DNA from: Bog-375 sp049698695
GTDB taxonomy: Bacteria; Acidobacteriota; Terriglobia; Bryobacterales; Bryobacteraceae
Assembly: GCA_049698695.1 (NCBI GenBank)
Contig: JBAVYH010000094.1
Span: 24,887-88,886 of the forward strand
Reading direction: 5' to 3'
Length of the DNA: 64,000 bases
Shown here: in pieces, positions 52,676 through 60,873 of the stretch
How positions within the stretch are numbered: the first letter of the stretch is position 1
How the letters are laid out: the number at the start of each line of letters is the position of its first letter
Made by a program: the position numbers and the translations under genes
The notes under the pieces: model-generated
Databases searched by the model: none
What the model was told of the DNA's origin: nothing
The model's input: the letters and a program-made list of their open reading frames with translations, nothing else

Positions 52676-52713
52676 GCGGACCTCCTTGTCCGCAGCCGAC
52701 GCCCTCGTCGGCT
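52676..52713. repeat. Two tandem palindromic hairpins, possibly supplying a ribosome-binding site
   Basis: GCGGAC/GTCCGC (loop CTCCTT) is followed by AGCCGACG/CGTCGGCT (loop CCCT). On the minus strand the first loop and stem read AAGGAGGT just before the secreted-protein frame. Confidence 0.6.
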
Positions 52714-52815
52714 CTTTGCGCGCGGCAAGCGCTTGACTCTTCGACTGCAGGGTACGGCCAAGCTAGAGCATGCCCCACCTTCCAAGTCCTTTTCGCGGCA
52801 TCCAGCACCTCTCAA

Positions 52816-52824
52816 TGCTATCCT
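52816..52824 (+). promoter_or_regulatory. Extended -10-like TGCTATCCT upstream of rimO
   Basis: TGC plus TATCCT lies 31 bases before TTG 52856. It fits the TGCTA promoter pattern of this window, with two mismatches to the -10 consensus. Confidence 0.35.
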
Positions 52825-52855
52825 GAAACCAGCACTCCGTTTCGGATACACACGC

Positions 52856-54259
52856 TTGAAAATTGGTTTTGTCAGTCTGGGCTGTCCCAAAAATCTGGTC
52901 GACAGCGAAGTCATGATGGGCGCTCTCGTGGCCCGCGGCCACGAGTTGACACCCCATCCCGGCGACGCTGATGTTCTGGTGGTGAACACCTGCAGCTTCA
53001 TCGATCCGGCCAAGAAGGAATCCGTCGACACCATCCTGGAGATGGCCGAATACAAGAAGACCGGCCGCGCGCGAAAACTGATCGTCGCCGGCTGCCTGGT
53101 GGAACGCTACCGCGGCGATATCCGCAAGGAGATGCCGGAAGTCGATGCGCTGGTGGGCACCAACGATCTCGACCGCATCGTGGCGGTGTGCGAGGGCGTG
53201 GAGGATGGCGATGGCGCGGCGTCCTCGGTCCCCTATCTCTACCACGACCTCACGCCGCGCGTGCTCTCCACGCCGGGCCACTTCGCCTACATCAAGATTG
53301 CCGAGGGCTGCGATCACCCGTGCAGCTTCTGCGTGATCCCGCAGTATCGCGGCGCGTTCCGCAGCCGCCGCTTCGAATCGGTCGTCGCCGAAGCCACGCG
53401 CCTGTTTCAGCAGGGCGTGCGCGAAATCAACCTGATCGGCCAGGACACCACTTGCTACGGCGAGGATCTGGGCCTGCGCGACGGCCTGGCCGCTTTGCTG
53501 GAACGGCTGGCGCACATTGAAGCCGGGCACGAAACCTGGGTTCGCTTCCTCTACGCCTATCCGAACAAAGTAACTCAGCGTCTACTGGACGCGGTCGCTA
53601 CGCACCGGCCGCTGGTGAAGTACATCGACATGCCGCTGCAACACTCGAGCGCGCCCGTGCTGCACCGCATGAAGCGCGGCGGCTCCGGCGACATCTTCCT
53701 GCGGCTGATCGAGCGTATCCGCCGTACCATCCCCGGCGTCGCCATCCGCACCAGCTTCATCGTCGGTTTCCCCGGCGAGACGCCGGCGGATTTCGAAGAG
53801 CTCTGCCAGTTCGTCCAGGCCGCGCGGTTCGACAACATGGGCGTCTTCCTTTATTCGGATGAAGATTCCAGCCGCAGCTATGCGCTCGATGGCAAAGTGG
53901 ACGCGCACACCAAACGCAGCCGCCAGCGGCGCCTGATGGCGTTGCAGCGCAAGATCGCCCGCGCGCGCAGCCGGGCGTTGGTGGGCGCGGAAGTTCCGGT
54001 GCTGGTGGAGGGCGTCTCGGCGGAAACGGATCTGTTGTGGGAAGGGCGCATGTCCACCCAGGCGCCGGAAATCGATGGCGTCACGCTGATCAACGATGTG
54101 GAGGGCGCGGCGCCGCGGCGCGGCGAAATACGCCCCTTGCGCATCACCGAATCGCACGATTACGACGTGGTGGGCACGCTGCTCGCTCCCACCGAAGCTG
54201 CGCCCGTACCGCTGCCGCCCGGCCTGGTGCACATCGCGCCGCTCACGGCCCGCTTATGA
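52856..54259 (+). CDS. rimO: Ribosomal protein S12 methylthiotransferase
   Basis: RimO adds a methylthio group to an aspartate of ribosomal protein S12 with two [4Fe-4S] clusters and SAM. The 467-residue protein has the N-terminal UPF0004 cysteines (Cys10 in FVSLGCPKN, NTCSFID and VAGCLVERY) and the radical SAM motif AEGCDHPCSFCVIPQYRG. A C-terminal TRAM domain (from about 390) follows. TTG 52856 gives the family N-terminus MKIGFVSLGC; the frame is open far upstream in non-coding repeat DNA. Its stop overlaps the yacG start as ATGA. Confidence 0.95.
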   Translation: MKIGFVSLGCPKNLVDSEVMMGALVARGHELTPHPGDADVLVVNTCSFIDPAKKESVDTILEMAEYKKTGRARKLIVAGCLVERYRGDIRKEMPEVDALVGTNDLDRIVAVCEGVEDGDGAASSVPYLYHDLTPRVLSTPGHFAYIKIAEGCDHPCSFCVIPQYRGAFRSRRFESVVAEATRLFQQGVREINLIGQDTTCYGEDLGLRDGLAALLERLAHIEAGHETWVRFLYAYPNKVTQRLLDAVATHRPLVKYIDMPLQHSSAPVLHRMKRGGSGDIFLRLIERIRRTIPGVAIRTSFIVGFPGETPADFEELCQFVQAARFDNMGVFLYSDEDSSRSYALDGKVDAHTKRSRQRRLMALQRKIARARSRALVGAEVPVLVEGVSAETDLLWEGRMSTQAPEIDGVTLINDVEGAAPRRGEIRPLRITESHDYDVVGTLLAPTEAAPVPLPPGLVHIAPLTARL

Positions 54260-54438
54260 AGTGCCCGATCTGCAAGAAAGAAGTCGCGCTGGGGGACGCC
54301 GAGTTCCCGTTTTGCAGCGAGCGCTGCCGCACCATCGACTTGGGCAATTGGGCGTCGGGGAAATACGTGGTCTCGACCCCGATCCCGCCGGGCAGCCCCG
54401 ACACGAACGCCGCGACCGAAACGGACGAGGATGAGTAG
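54256..54438 (+). CDS. yacG: DNA gyrase inhibitor YacG-like zinc protein
   Basis: This 60-residue protein begins MKCPICKKEV and has FCSERCRTIDLGNWASGKYV, giving the four-cysteine zinc finger (CxxC and CxxxC) of YacG. In E. coli YacG binds GyrB and blocks gyrase. ATG 54256 overlaps the rimO stop, so the two are translationally coupled. The tail (residues 45-60) is acidic. Confidence 0.9.
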   Translation: MKCPICKKEVALGDAEFPFCSERCRTIDLGNWASGKYVVSTPIPPGSPDTNAATETDEDE

Positions 54439-54472
54439 CGGCATGGCCGCGATATTCGGTGTGATTGCCAAA

Positions 54473-54524
54473 CCGCTTGCTTACGTGCGCGGCTCCGAAC
54501 GGAGCCACGACCGTAAGGGAGTGG
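54473..54524. repeat. Palindrome with CCGCT...CTTACG arms
   Basis: CCGCTTGCTTACG (54473-54485) is partly complementary to CGTAAGGGAGTGG (54512-54524), and CGGCTCCG pairs with CGGAGCC in between. The preceding GCCAAACCGCT is shared with 24173, so this is a dispersed repeat family. Confidence 0.55.
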
Positions 54525-54588
54525 CCTTCATAAGCGCTCATTTAAGAGCATCCGGGCCCAGAACGTCTCGTCTTCGCGCATTCTTTAA

Positions 54589-54774
54589 GCCCGGAGGGCG
54601 AAAGACAATAGCCCACGGCGCAAGCCGTGGGTGCGGGGTACCCGAACACAGCCCCGGAACGGGGCGGAAGAATTCTGCCGGCGAGAAAACCTTGCGCCCC
54701 GTTCCGGGGCTTTCCAACCGTTCATGCGAGTCCCAAGGCTCACGCCTTGGGCTACTGTCTTTCGCCCTCCGGGC
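54589..54774. repeat. 186-bp nested inverted-repeat element
   Basis: The outer arms (54589-54614 and 54749-54774) pair over 26 bases with one mismatch. Inside are GCCCACGGC/GCCGTGGGT (54611-54632), a 17-bp perfect pair AGCCCCGGAACGGGGCG/CGCCCCGTTCCGGGGCT (54650-54666 and 54695-54711), and CCCAAGGC/GCCTTGGG (54732-54751). It fills most of the 400-base gap between yacG and pgpA and encodes no clear protein. It could be a miniature inverted-repeat element or the template of a highly structured RNA. Confidence 0.75.
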
Positions 54775-54839
54775 TTGCCCGGTCAGCGCTACGTTAGCGC
54801 CTATGGGAGCGGTGGACCGCGCGGGCGTGGGATCACACG

Positions 54840-55325
54840 ATGACGATGAGTAGCGGCCCGCGCACCCGAATCGCTTTCGCCATCGCCACCTGGTTCGGCT
54901 GCGGCCGCTCGCCCTGGGCGCCGGGCACGGTGGGTTCGGCCGCGGCGCTCGCCATCGCCGTTGCCCTCCATCGCTACGCCGGTTTCGCGCCCTGGCACTT
55001 CCTGCTGCTGGCGGCGGCGCTGGCCGGTCCCGCCGTGTGGGCCGCGGGCGTGACGGAGCGCACCTCCGGCATCAAAGACCCGGGCTTCGTGGTGGTGGAT
55101 GAAGTGCTCGGCCAATGGATCGCGCTGGCGGCGGCGCGTCCCTGGAACTGGATAAGCTGCCTCGCCGCCTTCGCTCTGTTCCGCCTGTTCGATATTTGGA
55201 AGCCGCCGCCGGTGCGGCAGTTGGAATCATTGCCGGGCGGGCTCGGCATCAACGCCGACGATGCCATGGCCGGTCTCTACGCCGCACTTGTGCTATTGCT
55301 GGCGGGATGCTTCAATCTATATTAA
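54840..55325 (+). CDS. pgpA: Phosphatidylglycerophosphatase A
   Basis: PgpA dephosphorylates phosphatidylglycerophosphate to phosphatidylglycerol in the inner membrane. The 161-residue protein has TWFGCGRSPWAPGTVGS, DPGFVVVDEVLGQWIAL and RLFDIWKPPPVRQLESLPGG, followed by a NADDAMAGLYAAL segment, all PgpA landmarks, plus three or four helices. The start is ATG 54840 or 54846. It ends three bases before the TIG/propeller gene. Confidence 0.92.
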   Translation: MTMSSGPRTRIAFAIATWFGCGRSPWAPGTVGSAAALAIAVALHRYAGFAPWHFLLLAAALAGPAVWAAGVTERTSGIKDPGFVVVDEVLGQWIALAAARPWNWISCLAAFALFRLFDIWKPPPVRQLESLPGGLGINADDAMAGLYAALVLLLAGCFNLY

Positions 55326-55327
55326 AC

Positions 55328-56356
55328 ATGTCCCTCCGGAAATCACCCGCTGGCCGGCCGCAGATTTCGCAGGTGTCGCCGCACGCCGCCATCGCCGGCG
55401 GCGAGTTCCAGATCCGCGGCAAGGGATTTGCCAAGTCGGACCGGCCGCGCGTCATGATCGGGGAGGTGGGAGCGCCCATCGTCATCGGCTCGGATTCCTT
55501 CGTCATCGCCCGCGTGCCGGAAGGCGCCACGGCGGGCGAGCTGGTGATCGAAAGCGGCAAGCAGGCAAGCGAATCCTGGGCTTGCGACATCGGCGTGCCC
55601 ATCGCCGACAACCTGCACCCGGTGGGCAATCCGGCCATCGACGCGGTGGGCAATATTTACAGCACCTTCAGCGGCTCGCGCGGGCAGAAGGTGCCGGTGG
55701 CGGTCTACAAGATCGACCTCAACTTCAACATGAAGCCGTTCCTCAACGACCTCATGAACGCCACCGGCCTGGCGCTGGATTCCGAAGGGCTGCTCTACAT
55801 TTCCAGCCGCTACGACGGCTTCATCTACCAGGCCACGCCCAGCGGCAATGTGACGGTGTACGTGGAAGGCATGGGCGTTGCCACCGGCATCGCCTTCGAC
55901 CGCCAGCGCAACCTGTACGTCGGCGACCGTAGCGGGACCGTCTTCAAGATCAATCCCGAGCGGCAGGTCTTCGTCTTCGCCACCATCGAGCCCTCCATCG
56001 CCGCCTACCACCTGGCATTCGGTCCCGACGGCTACCTGTACGTCACCGGCCCCACCACCTCCAGCTTCGATTGCATCTACCGCGTCGCCGATCACGGCGA
56101 AGTGGAGACCTTCTATCGTGGCCTGGGCCGGCCGCAAGGTCTGGCGTTCGACGAAAGCGGCAACTTGTACGTGGCGGCTTCCATCGGCGGCCGCAAGGGC
56201 GTGGTGCGCGTGACGCCGGAACGCGAGGCCGAGCTGTTCCTGTCCGGGCCAGGCATCACCGGTCTGGCCTTCGCGCCGTCGCGGGCGCTGGTGGTGGCCA
56301 CCACCAATGCGCTCTACCGCGTTGACGTCGGCATCAAGGGTCTGCCTCTTTTCTGA
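55328..56356 (+). CDS. IPT/TIG plus NHL/SMP-30-like propeller protein
   Basis: This 342-residue protein has an N-terminal IPT/TIG immunoglobulin-like domain (QISQVSPHAAIAGGEFQIRG, about residues 10-95). A six-bladed propeller of the SMP-30/NHL kind follows, with repeats such as AIDAVGNIYSTFSG, GLALDSEGLLYISS, IAFDRQRNLYVGD, LAFGPDGYLYVTG and LAFDESGNLYVAA. There is no signal peptide. Propellers of this type bind ligands or act as lactonases; catalytic residues were not identified. It is co-transcribed with pgpA and cinA, with its stop overlapping the cinA ATG. Confidence 0.8.
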   Translation: MSLRKSPAGRPQISQVSPHAAIAGGEFQIRGKGFAKSDRPRVMIGEVGAPIVIGSDSFVIARVPEGATAGELVIESGKQASESWACDIGVPIADNLHPVGNPAIDAVGNIYSTFSGSRGQKVPVAVYKIDLNFNMKPFLNDLMNATGLALDSEGLLYISSRYDGFIYQATPSGNVTVYVEGMGVATGIAFDRQRNLYVGDRSGTVFKINPERQVFVFATIEPSIAAYHLAFGPDGYLYVTGPTTSSFDCIYRVADHGEVETFYRGLGRPQGLAFDESGNLYVAASIGGRKGVVRVTPEREAELFLSGPGITGLAFAPSRALVVATTNALYRVDVGIKGLPLF

Positions 56357-57597
56357 TGAACGCCGAGATCATCGCAGCCGGCTCCGAACTGCTCACCGCG
56401 GAGCGCGTCGATACCAATTCGCTCTACCTCACCGCCGAGCTCAACAACCTGGGCGTGGAGGTTACCGCCAAAGCCGTAATCGGGGACGACCGCGACCGCC
56501 TGGCGGAAGCGGTACGCGCAGCGCTCTCGCGCTCGCCCATCGTGATTGTTTCCGGCGGCCTGGGGCCGACCGAGGACGATCTCACGCGCGAAGCCGTGGC
56601 CTTGGCGCTAGACCGCAAGCTGGTCTTCCACCCCGAAATCGCCTCCCAGCTCGAAGCACGCTTCGCGCAAATGAAGCGGAAAATGGCGGAGGTGAACCAG
56701 CGGCAGGCATTCGTCATCGAGGGCGCCGATGTGCTCCTCAACGACCGCGGCACCGCGCCCGGCCAGTGGGTGGAAGAATCGGGCGGCGTGGCGATGCTGC
56801 TGCCCGGGCCGCCGCACGAGCTGAAGGCGATGTTCGAGCGACAATGCCTGCCGCGCCTGCGCCGCATCGTGCCGGCCCAGGCCATCCGCACCCTGCTGCT
56901 GCGCGTCACCGGGATGCCGGAATCCGATCTCGATCAGCTCATCTCTCCGGTCTACAAAAAGTATCTCAACCCGGTCACCACCATCCTGGCCGGCAACGGC
57001 GATATTCAGGTGCACCTGCGCGCCCGCTGCGCCAGCGTGGGCGAGGCGGAAGCGCTGCTGGCCGAAGTGGGCGCGCCCATCGAAGCGCTGCTGGGCGACA
57101 AGGTCTACTCCCGCAATGGCGATCCGCTCGAAGTGGTGGTCGGCGAGGCGTTGCACAAGGCCCACGCCACTGTGGCTGTGGCGGAAAGCTTGACCGGTGG
57201 CATGCTGGGTGAGCGTTTCACCAGTGTCCCTGGCAGCTCACGCTATTTCGTGGGAGGCTTCATTGCCTATTCGAATGCCATGAAGGTGGAACTGCTCGGT
57301 GTCGACCCGCAGCTTCTGGCCCACTTTGGCGCCGTAAGCCGCGAAACCGCCGAAGCCATGGCGGCCGGCGCCCGCCGCCGCACCAACGCCACCTACGCCC
57401 TGGCCGTCACCGGCGTGGCCGGCCCCGATTCCGACGAGAAAGCAGCGCCGGTGGGCGCGGTCTATGTGGCGCTGGCCGATCCCGAAAAGACCGTCGCCTT
57501 CCATCGCCAGTTTCTCGGCGACCGCACCCGCATCCGCGTCTTCACCACCCAGATGGCGCTCGATCTGCTGCGCAGAAGATTGATGGGCCGCACGTAG
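56356..57597 (+). CDS. cinA: CinA-family NMN amidohydrolase / nicotinamide salvage protein
   Basis: This 413-residue protein has the N-terminal MoaB/MPTb-like domain (EIIAAGSELLTAERVDTNSL, VSGGLGPTEDDLTREA). Its C-terminal CinA domain (VAVAESLTGGMLGERFTSVP, FVGGFIAYSNAMKVELLGV, VTGVAGPDS) deamidates NMN. It is often called competence/damage-inducible protein. The ATG overlaps the stop of the preceding gene (TGATG). Confidence 0.94.
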   Translation: MNAEIIAAGSELLTAERVDTNSLYLTAELNNLGVEVTAKAVIGDDRDRLAEAVRAALSRSPIVIVSGGLGPTEDDLTREAVALALDRKLVFHPEIASQLEARFAQMKRKMAEVNQRQAFVIEGADVLLNDRGTAPGQWVEESGGVAMLLPGPPHELKAMFERQCLPRLRRIVPAQAIRTLLLRVTGMPESDLDQLISPVYKKYLNPVTTILAGNGDIQVHLRARCASVGEAEALLAEVGAPIEALLGDKVYSRNGDPLEVVVGEALHKAHATVAVAESLTGGMLGERFTSVPGSSRYFVGGFIAYSNAMKVELLGVDPQLLAHFGAVSRETAEAMAAGARRRTNATYALAVTGVAGPDSDEKAAPVGAVYVALADPEKTVAFHRQFLGDRTRIRVFTTQMALDLLRRRLMGRT

Positions 57598-57612
57598 AAC
57601 AGGTTCCTCCGT

Positions 57613-58566
57613 TCAAGCCCGTAGCCGCTCGGCGGAAAGCAGCACCAGCGCGATCCAGAGCAGATCGGCCAGCAGCAAGTGGACCAGTTGCATCGCCACC
57701 GGGGCGAGCAGCAGCAGGTTGATGGCGCCGGCCGCCAGTTGGCAGCCCAGCAGCGCCAGCACAGCGTACGACAGGCGCCGCCCCAGACCGCCGGCTGCGA
57801 ACGCCGGGATCGCTGCCAACGCGTAATAGAGCACCCACACGCCGGCGCCGGCGGCAATCAGCGGGTGCCAGACGCGCAGGCGCACGAAGAGGTTCGCCGA
57901 CGGGTCGAAATCCCGCGCGAATCCGGCGGCCAGCGAACTCGCCGGGAAGAGCGTGTCGCCGAGCGCGGCAATCGCGCCGCTCACTCCCAGCACCGCAAAC
58001 ACCCCCAGGGTGATGCCGGCCATCCACGCCGCGCGCCCGCGCAGGCGCACAGCCGGCCGCCCCATGCCCCACCAGGTGGTCAGCGCAAGGCAAGCCAGCA
58101 GCGTGAGCGTGTTGATCAGGTGCGCCGATAGCGACCACGCGCGCGACGACGAAGCATTGCGGGCGACGTGATTGAGCAGCACCAGGGCCGCGCCCAGCAG
58201 TGCTTCCGTCACCAGAAAAATAGCCGATAGCGTCGCCCCGAGCCGCGCGCAGTGCGGCTTCGGATACAAGCGATAGGCCGACACCACCAGCGCAGCCACC
58301 AGCGCCAGGTCGAGCGCGCTGGTCACCCTGTGGGTGAATTCGATGATGGTCGCTCCCGCCGGAGTCTGCGGCGCGACCGGGCCGTTGCACAGCGGCCAGT
58401 GATTGCCGCAACCGGCTCCGGAGCCCGTGGCGCGCACATAGGCGCCCCACAAAATCACCGCGAGATTATATGCCAGCACCGCCCAGGCAAAGATGGCGAA
58501 CCGGCGCTCCCGCGGCGCGGAAACGACCGGAGCGGCCCCAGCAGCGGCACTCGCAAGGTCAGGCAT
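57613..58566 (-). CDS. ctaA: Heme A synthase, COX15/CtaA family
   Basis: This 317-residue protein with about eight helices oxidises heme O to heme A for cytochrome oxidase. Landmarks are the N-terminal ILWGAYVRATGSGAGCGNHWPLCNG with the Cys pair, IIEFTHRVTSALDL (heme-ligand His), LNHVARNASSSRAWSLSAHLINT, and LRVWHPLIAAGAGVWVLYY. The start ATG 58566 lies inside copy 1 of a direct repeat (58534-58594) whose second copy is 2.2 kb away. Confidence 0.93.
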   Translation of the reverse strand: MPDLASAAAGAAPVVSAPRERRFAIFAWAVLAYNLAVILWGAYVRATGSGAGCGNHWPLCNGPVAPQTPAGATIIEFTHRVTSALDLALVAALVVSAYRLYPKPHCARLGATLSAIFLVTEALLGAALVLLNHVARNASSSRAWSLSAHLINTLTLLACLALTTWWGMGRPAVRLRGRAAWMAGITLGVFAVLGVSGAIAALGDTLFPASSLAAGFARDFDPSANLFVRLRVWHPLIAAGAGVWVLYYALAAIPAFAAGGLGRRLSYAVLALLGCQLAAGAINLLLLAPVAMQLVHLLLADLLWIALVLLSAERLRA

Positions 58567-58594
58567 GAAGGAAAATCACATTATACGGAAGGCG
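58534..58594. repeat. Direct repeat copy 1, covers the ctaA start
   Basis: This 61-base segment, holding the first codons of ctaA and its leader, is repeated with a few changes at 60741-60802. Shared blocks include GGCCCCAGCAGCGGCACTCG, TCAGGCATG and GGAAAATCACATTATA. Weaker similarity continues on both sides. Confidence 0.85.
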
Positions 58595-58651
58595 CGCCCT
58601 GCCAGCGCCGGTGCCCGTAGCAATGAAGTAATTGCGCGCTCCCTGCGTACC

Positions 58652-58719
58652 CGGGCAAGCTGAGGCATGCCCCACTGGTGTCTTGCGCGCCTTTGGTGGG
58701 GCATGCTTTAACTTGCCCG
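58652..58719. repeat. Long imperfect inverted repeat around GGCATGCCCCAC
   Basis: CGGGCAAG...GGCATGCCCCAC (58652-58674) pairs with GTGGGGCATGC...CTTGCCCG (58696-58719) across a short loop. AGCATGCCCCAC also occurs at about 52766, after a similar CAAGCTAG context, so this is another dispersed repeat. Confidence 0.65.
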
Positions 58720-58790
58720 TCCGCTCTCTGTTTTCGTGTCGCACACCGGCTGCCCTTGCGTACACCGTCACCGCGATGTACGAATGGGTC

Positions 58791-60704
58791 ATGCGAAAAT
58801 GCGGGCCTGTTTTTCTCTTCGCGGCAATCGCCTTCGCGCGGACCCAGTTCTGGGCCCCCGTGGTGCCGCCGCGGGCGCACTACTCCGTCGACGTCAGCTT
58901 CGTCCCCGATTCTTCGCGCCTCGAAGGAACCGAGACGATTCGGTTTCGCAACGATAGTGGCCGGCCCATCGGCCGGATCGCGCTCGCATGGTTCGGCGAC
59001 GTGCTGCGTGTGCGGACGAACCGCGTTGTCGTCGAGCGCACGCCCGGCCAGCAGAGGGTAGCCCTCTTCGACCTCCCTCAGGATGTCCAGCCTGACGGCG
59101 ACCTTGAGCTTTCGGTCGAGTTTGGCGCGTCCTGGAAGCTCAGTCCACGCACCGGAAGCGCAATCACTTCCGCCCTGAGCCCTCGCCTCTGGTGGGGTTT
59201 CGGCACGCTGGACGATTACGACGTTCGCCTCCGCGCACCAGAGGGGTACACGGTTGCGACGAGCGGACGTTACGATCCGGCCGCAGGCATATACAGAGCC
59301 GTGGGCGCCCGCGCTTTCGGTCTGTTTGTGGGGAAGGGCTACGAGAGCGCCGAGGCTGACGCAGGCGAGGTGCGGGTTCGCGCCGTTTTCACCAAGCAGG
59401 GTCGGCCCTGCGCCGAACTGCTGCTTAAGACTGCCGTCGATGTCATCGGATTCTATCGGGAGCGTTTCCGCGTCTATCCACACCGCTCACTCGCCATTGT
59501 GCCCGGAATGGACTACCCGGCCGGAGGTTATCCGGCAGCTTCCGGTTTGGTCGTCGTCCACGGTCAACAGCGCATGGCTGAGAAACCGGAGGCGTTCTGG
59601 CGCTGGATCACAGCCCACGAAATCGGGCACATGTATTGGGGCGATCATGTGCTGGCCCAGGGCTCAGACTCGCTTTCATGGCTGATGATCGGGCTGGGAA
59701 TTCATGCGGACGGCGCGTACAGAAGGGCTCGCGGCATTGCCAACCCCGCCGGAATGCTGCGAGCAAGCTACGTCAGCGGGGTGATGCAAGGCTACGACAC
59801 CACGATGGACATTACGGAAGAGCAGGAATCGGCGATTCAATGGGATTTCAACAATACGGTGACCCACGGCAAGAGCGCAGCTTTTCTCGATGCGCTCGAG
59901 TCCGTCATCGGGACGGAGACGTTCGAACGCCTCTATCGGCGCTGCCTGAACGAGTACGCGGGGAAACAACTCGGCTGGCGCGAGTTCCAGCGGATCGCGC
60001 AAATCGAGAGCGGACAGGATCTCGATTGGTTTTTCGAGGAGTGGGCGCGCTCGTCGGACAGCGCCGCGTACAGCGTCGCGGGCAAGGAATGTTCGCAGAC
60101 GGGCGGAGCTTTCGACTGCCGCATACAGGTTAAGCGAGAGGGAGAGATGCGGATGCCGGTTACGGTCGCGGCCCGGTTCGAGGACGGATCCGAGCAGCGC
60201 GCCCGGACGGAGCGCCTGGCCGACATCGACGTTCTTCGGTTCCGAGCCAAGACGCCACTCAAGGAGGTGGTCATCGAGCCCGACTCGGCAGTGGTCTTGG
60301 TTCAGGCTCCTCTAACAAAGGCGAAGTTGATGGCGAAGATCGAGCAATTGCCCTGGGAGGGCGCTGGTGAAGCGGCGCTGGAATTGTACCGACAAACCCG
60401 GGAAGCGAAGATTGACGCCCCGATGGGCCTGTTGAAGCTGGGCTTGATGTTGTACGACGGCCGATATTATCCGCAAGCGCTCGAGATAATGAAGCAGTTG
60501 GAGCCGGGCGACTTCCGCTTCGCGGCTCTGGTTTGGCAGGGGCATTTGCTCGATCTGCTCGGACGCCGGGCCGAAGCGATCGCGCGATACCAGGAAGCAC
60601 TCCAGGTGCCGGGATCACCCAGCATGCAGCACGACCAGTACCACATGACAATCGATAAACAGTGGGTGGAACAACGCCTGAAAACGCCCTTCGAAAGAAA
60701 GTAA
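58791..60704 (+). CDS. M1-like gluzincin family protein lacking the third zinc ligand
   Basis: This protein of about 637 residues has a signal peptide (KCGPVFLFAAIAFARTQ) and an N-terminal beta domain. It has an M1-type catalytic core with the zinc motif HEIGHMYWGDH (His276 to His280), and a C-terminal TPR-like region (EALQVPGSP near the end). In active M1 enzymes the third zinc ligand is the Glu of a WLNEGFA-type motif. Here the aligned segment reads WLMIGLGIHAD, with Ile300 in that place. It may be a non-peptidase binding protein or use another ligand. The start may be ATG 58776. The gene is flanked by direct repeats. Confidence 0.78.
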   Translation: MRKCGPVFLFAAIAFARTQFWAPVVPPRAHYSVDVSFVPDSSRLEGTETIRFRNDSGRPIGRIALAWFGDVLRVRTNRVVVERTPGQQRVALFDLPQDVQPDGDLELSVEFGASWKLSPRTGSAITSALSPRLWWGFGTLDDYDVRLRAPEGYTVATSGRYDPAAGIYRAVGARAFGLFVGKGYESAEADAGEVRVRAVFTKQGRPCAELLLKTAVDVIGFYRERFRVYPHRSLAIVPGMDYPAGGYPAASGLVVVHGQQRMAEKPEAFWRWITAHEIGHMYWGDHVLAQGSDSLSWLMIGLGIHADGAYRRARGIANPAGMLRASYVSGVMQGYDTTMDITEEQESAIQWDFNNTVTHGKSAAFLDALESVIGTETFERLYRRCLNEYAGKQLGWREFQRIAQIESGQDLDWFFEEWARSSDSAAYSVAGKECSQTGGAFDCRIQVKREGEMRMPVTVAARFEDGSEQRARTERLADIDVLRFRAKTPLKEVVIEPDSAVVLVQAPLTKAKLMAKIEQLPWEGAGEAALELYRQTREAKIDAPMGLLKLGLMLYDGRYYPQALEIMKQLEPGDFRFAALVWQGHLLDLLGRRAEAIARYQEALQVPGSPSMQHDQYHMTIDKQWVEQRLKTPFERK

Positions 60705-60740
60705 TCGGCTCGCGGCGTCCGCGCGGAGGCCGGCGGGCCT

Positions 60741-60802
60741 GGCCCCAGCAGCGGCACTCGCTGCCTCAGGCATGGGCGGAAAATCACATTATATGGAAAG
60801 CG
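60741..60802. repeat. Direct repeat copy 2, remnant of the ctaA 5' end
   Basis: This copy of 58534-58594 still encodes, on the minus strand, MPEAASAAAGA, almost the ctaA N-terminus MPDLASAAAGA, but then leaves the frame. It sits directly before the padR promoter. Confidence 0.85.
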
Positions 60803-60806
60803 AGTC

Positions 60807-60846
60807 TTGACACGATCCCCCTAGCGGTCTACCCTAGCTAACTAGG
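60807..60846 (+). promoter_or_regulatory. padR promoter with overlapping operator-like inverted repeat
   Basis: TTGACA (60807-60812) and TACCCT (60830-60835) are spaced by exactly 17 bases. CCTAG, four bases, CTAGG (60833-60846) forms a perfect inverted repeat overlapping the -10. It is well placed for autorepression by the PadR protein encoded 28 bases downstream. Confidence 0.7.
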
Positions 60847-60873
60847 ATAGAGGCACCGCCGGCTAACTCACTC

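Noticed and set aside
52127..52855. Upstream extension of the rimO frame
   Set aside because: The extension covers a secreted-protein gene on the other strand and repeat DNA; the family N-terminus begins at 52856.
54431..54853. Plus-strand open frame across the 186-bp inverted repeat
   Set aside because: Its content is dictated by the repeat arms, and it has no ribosome-binding site or family signal.
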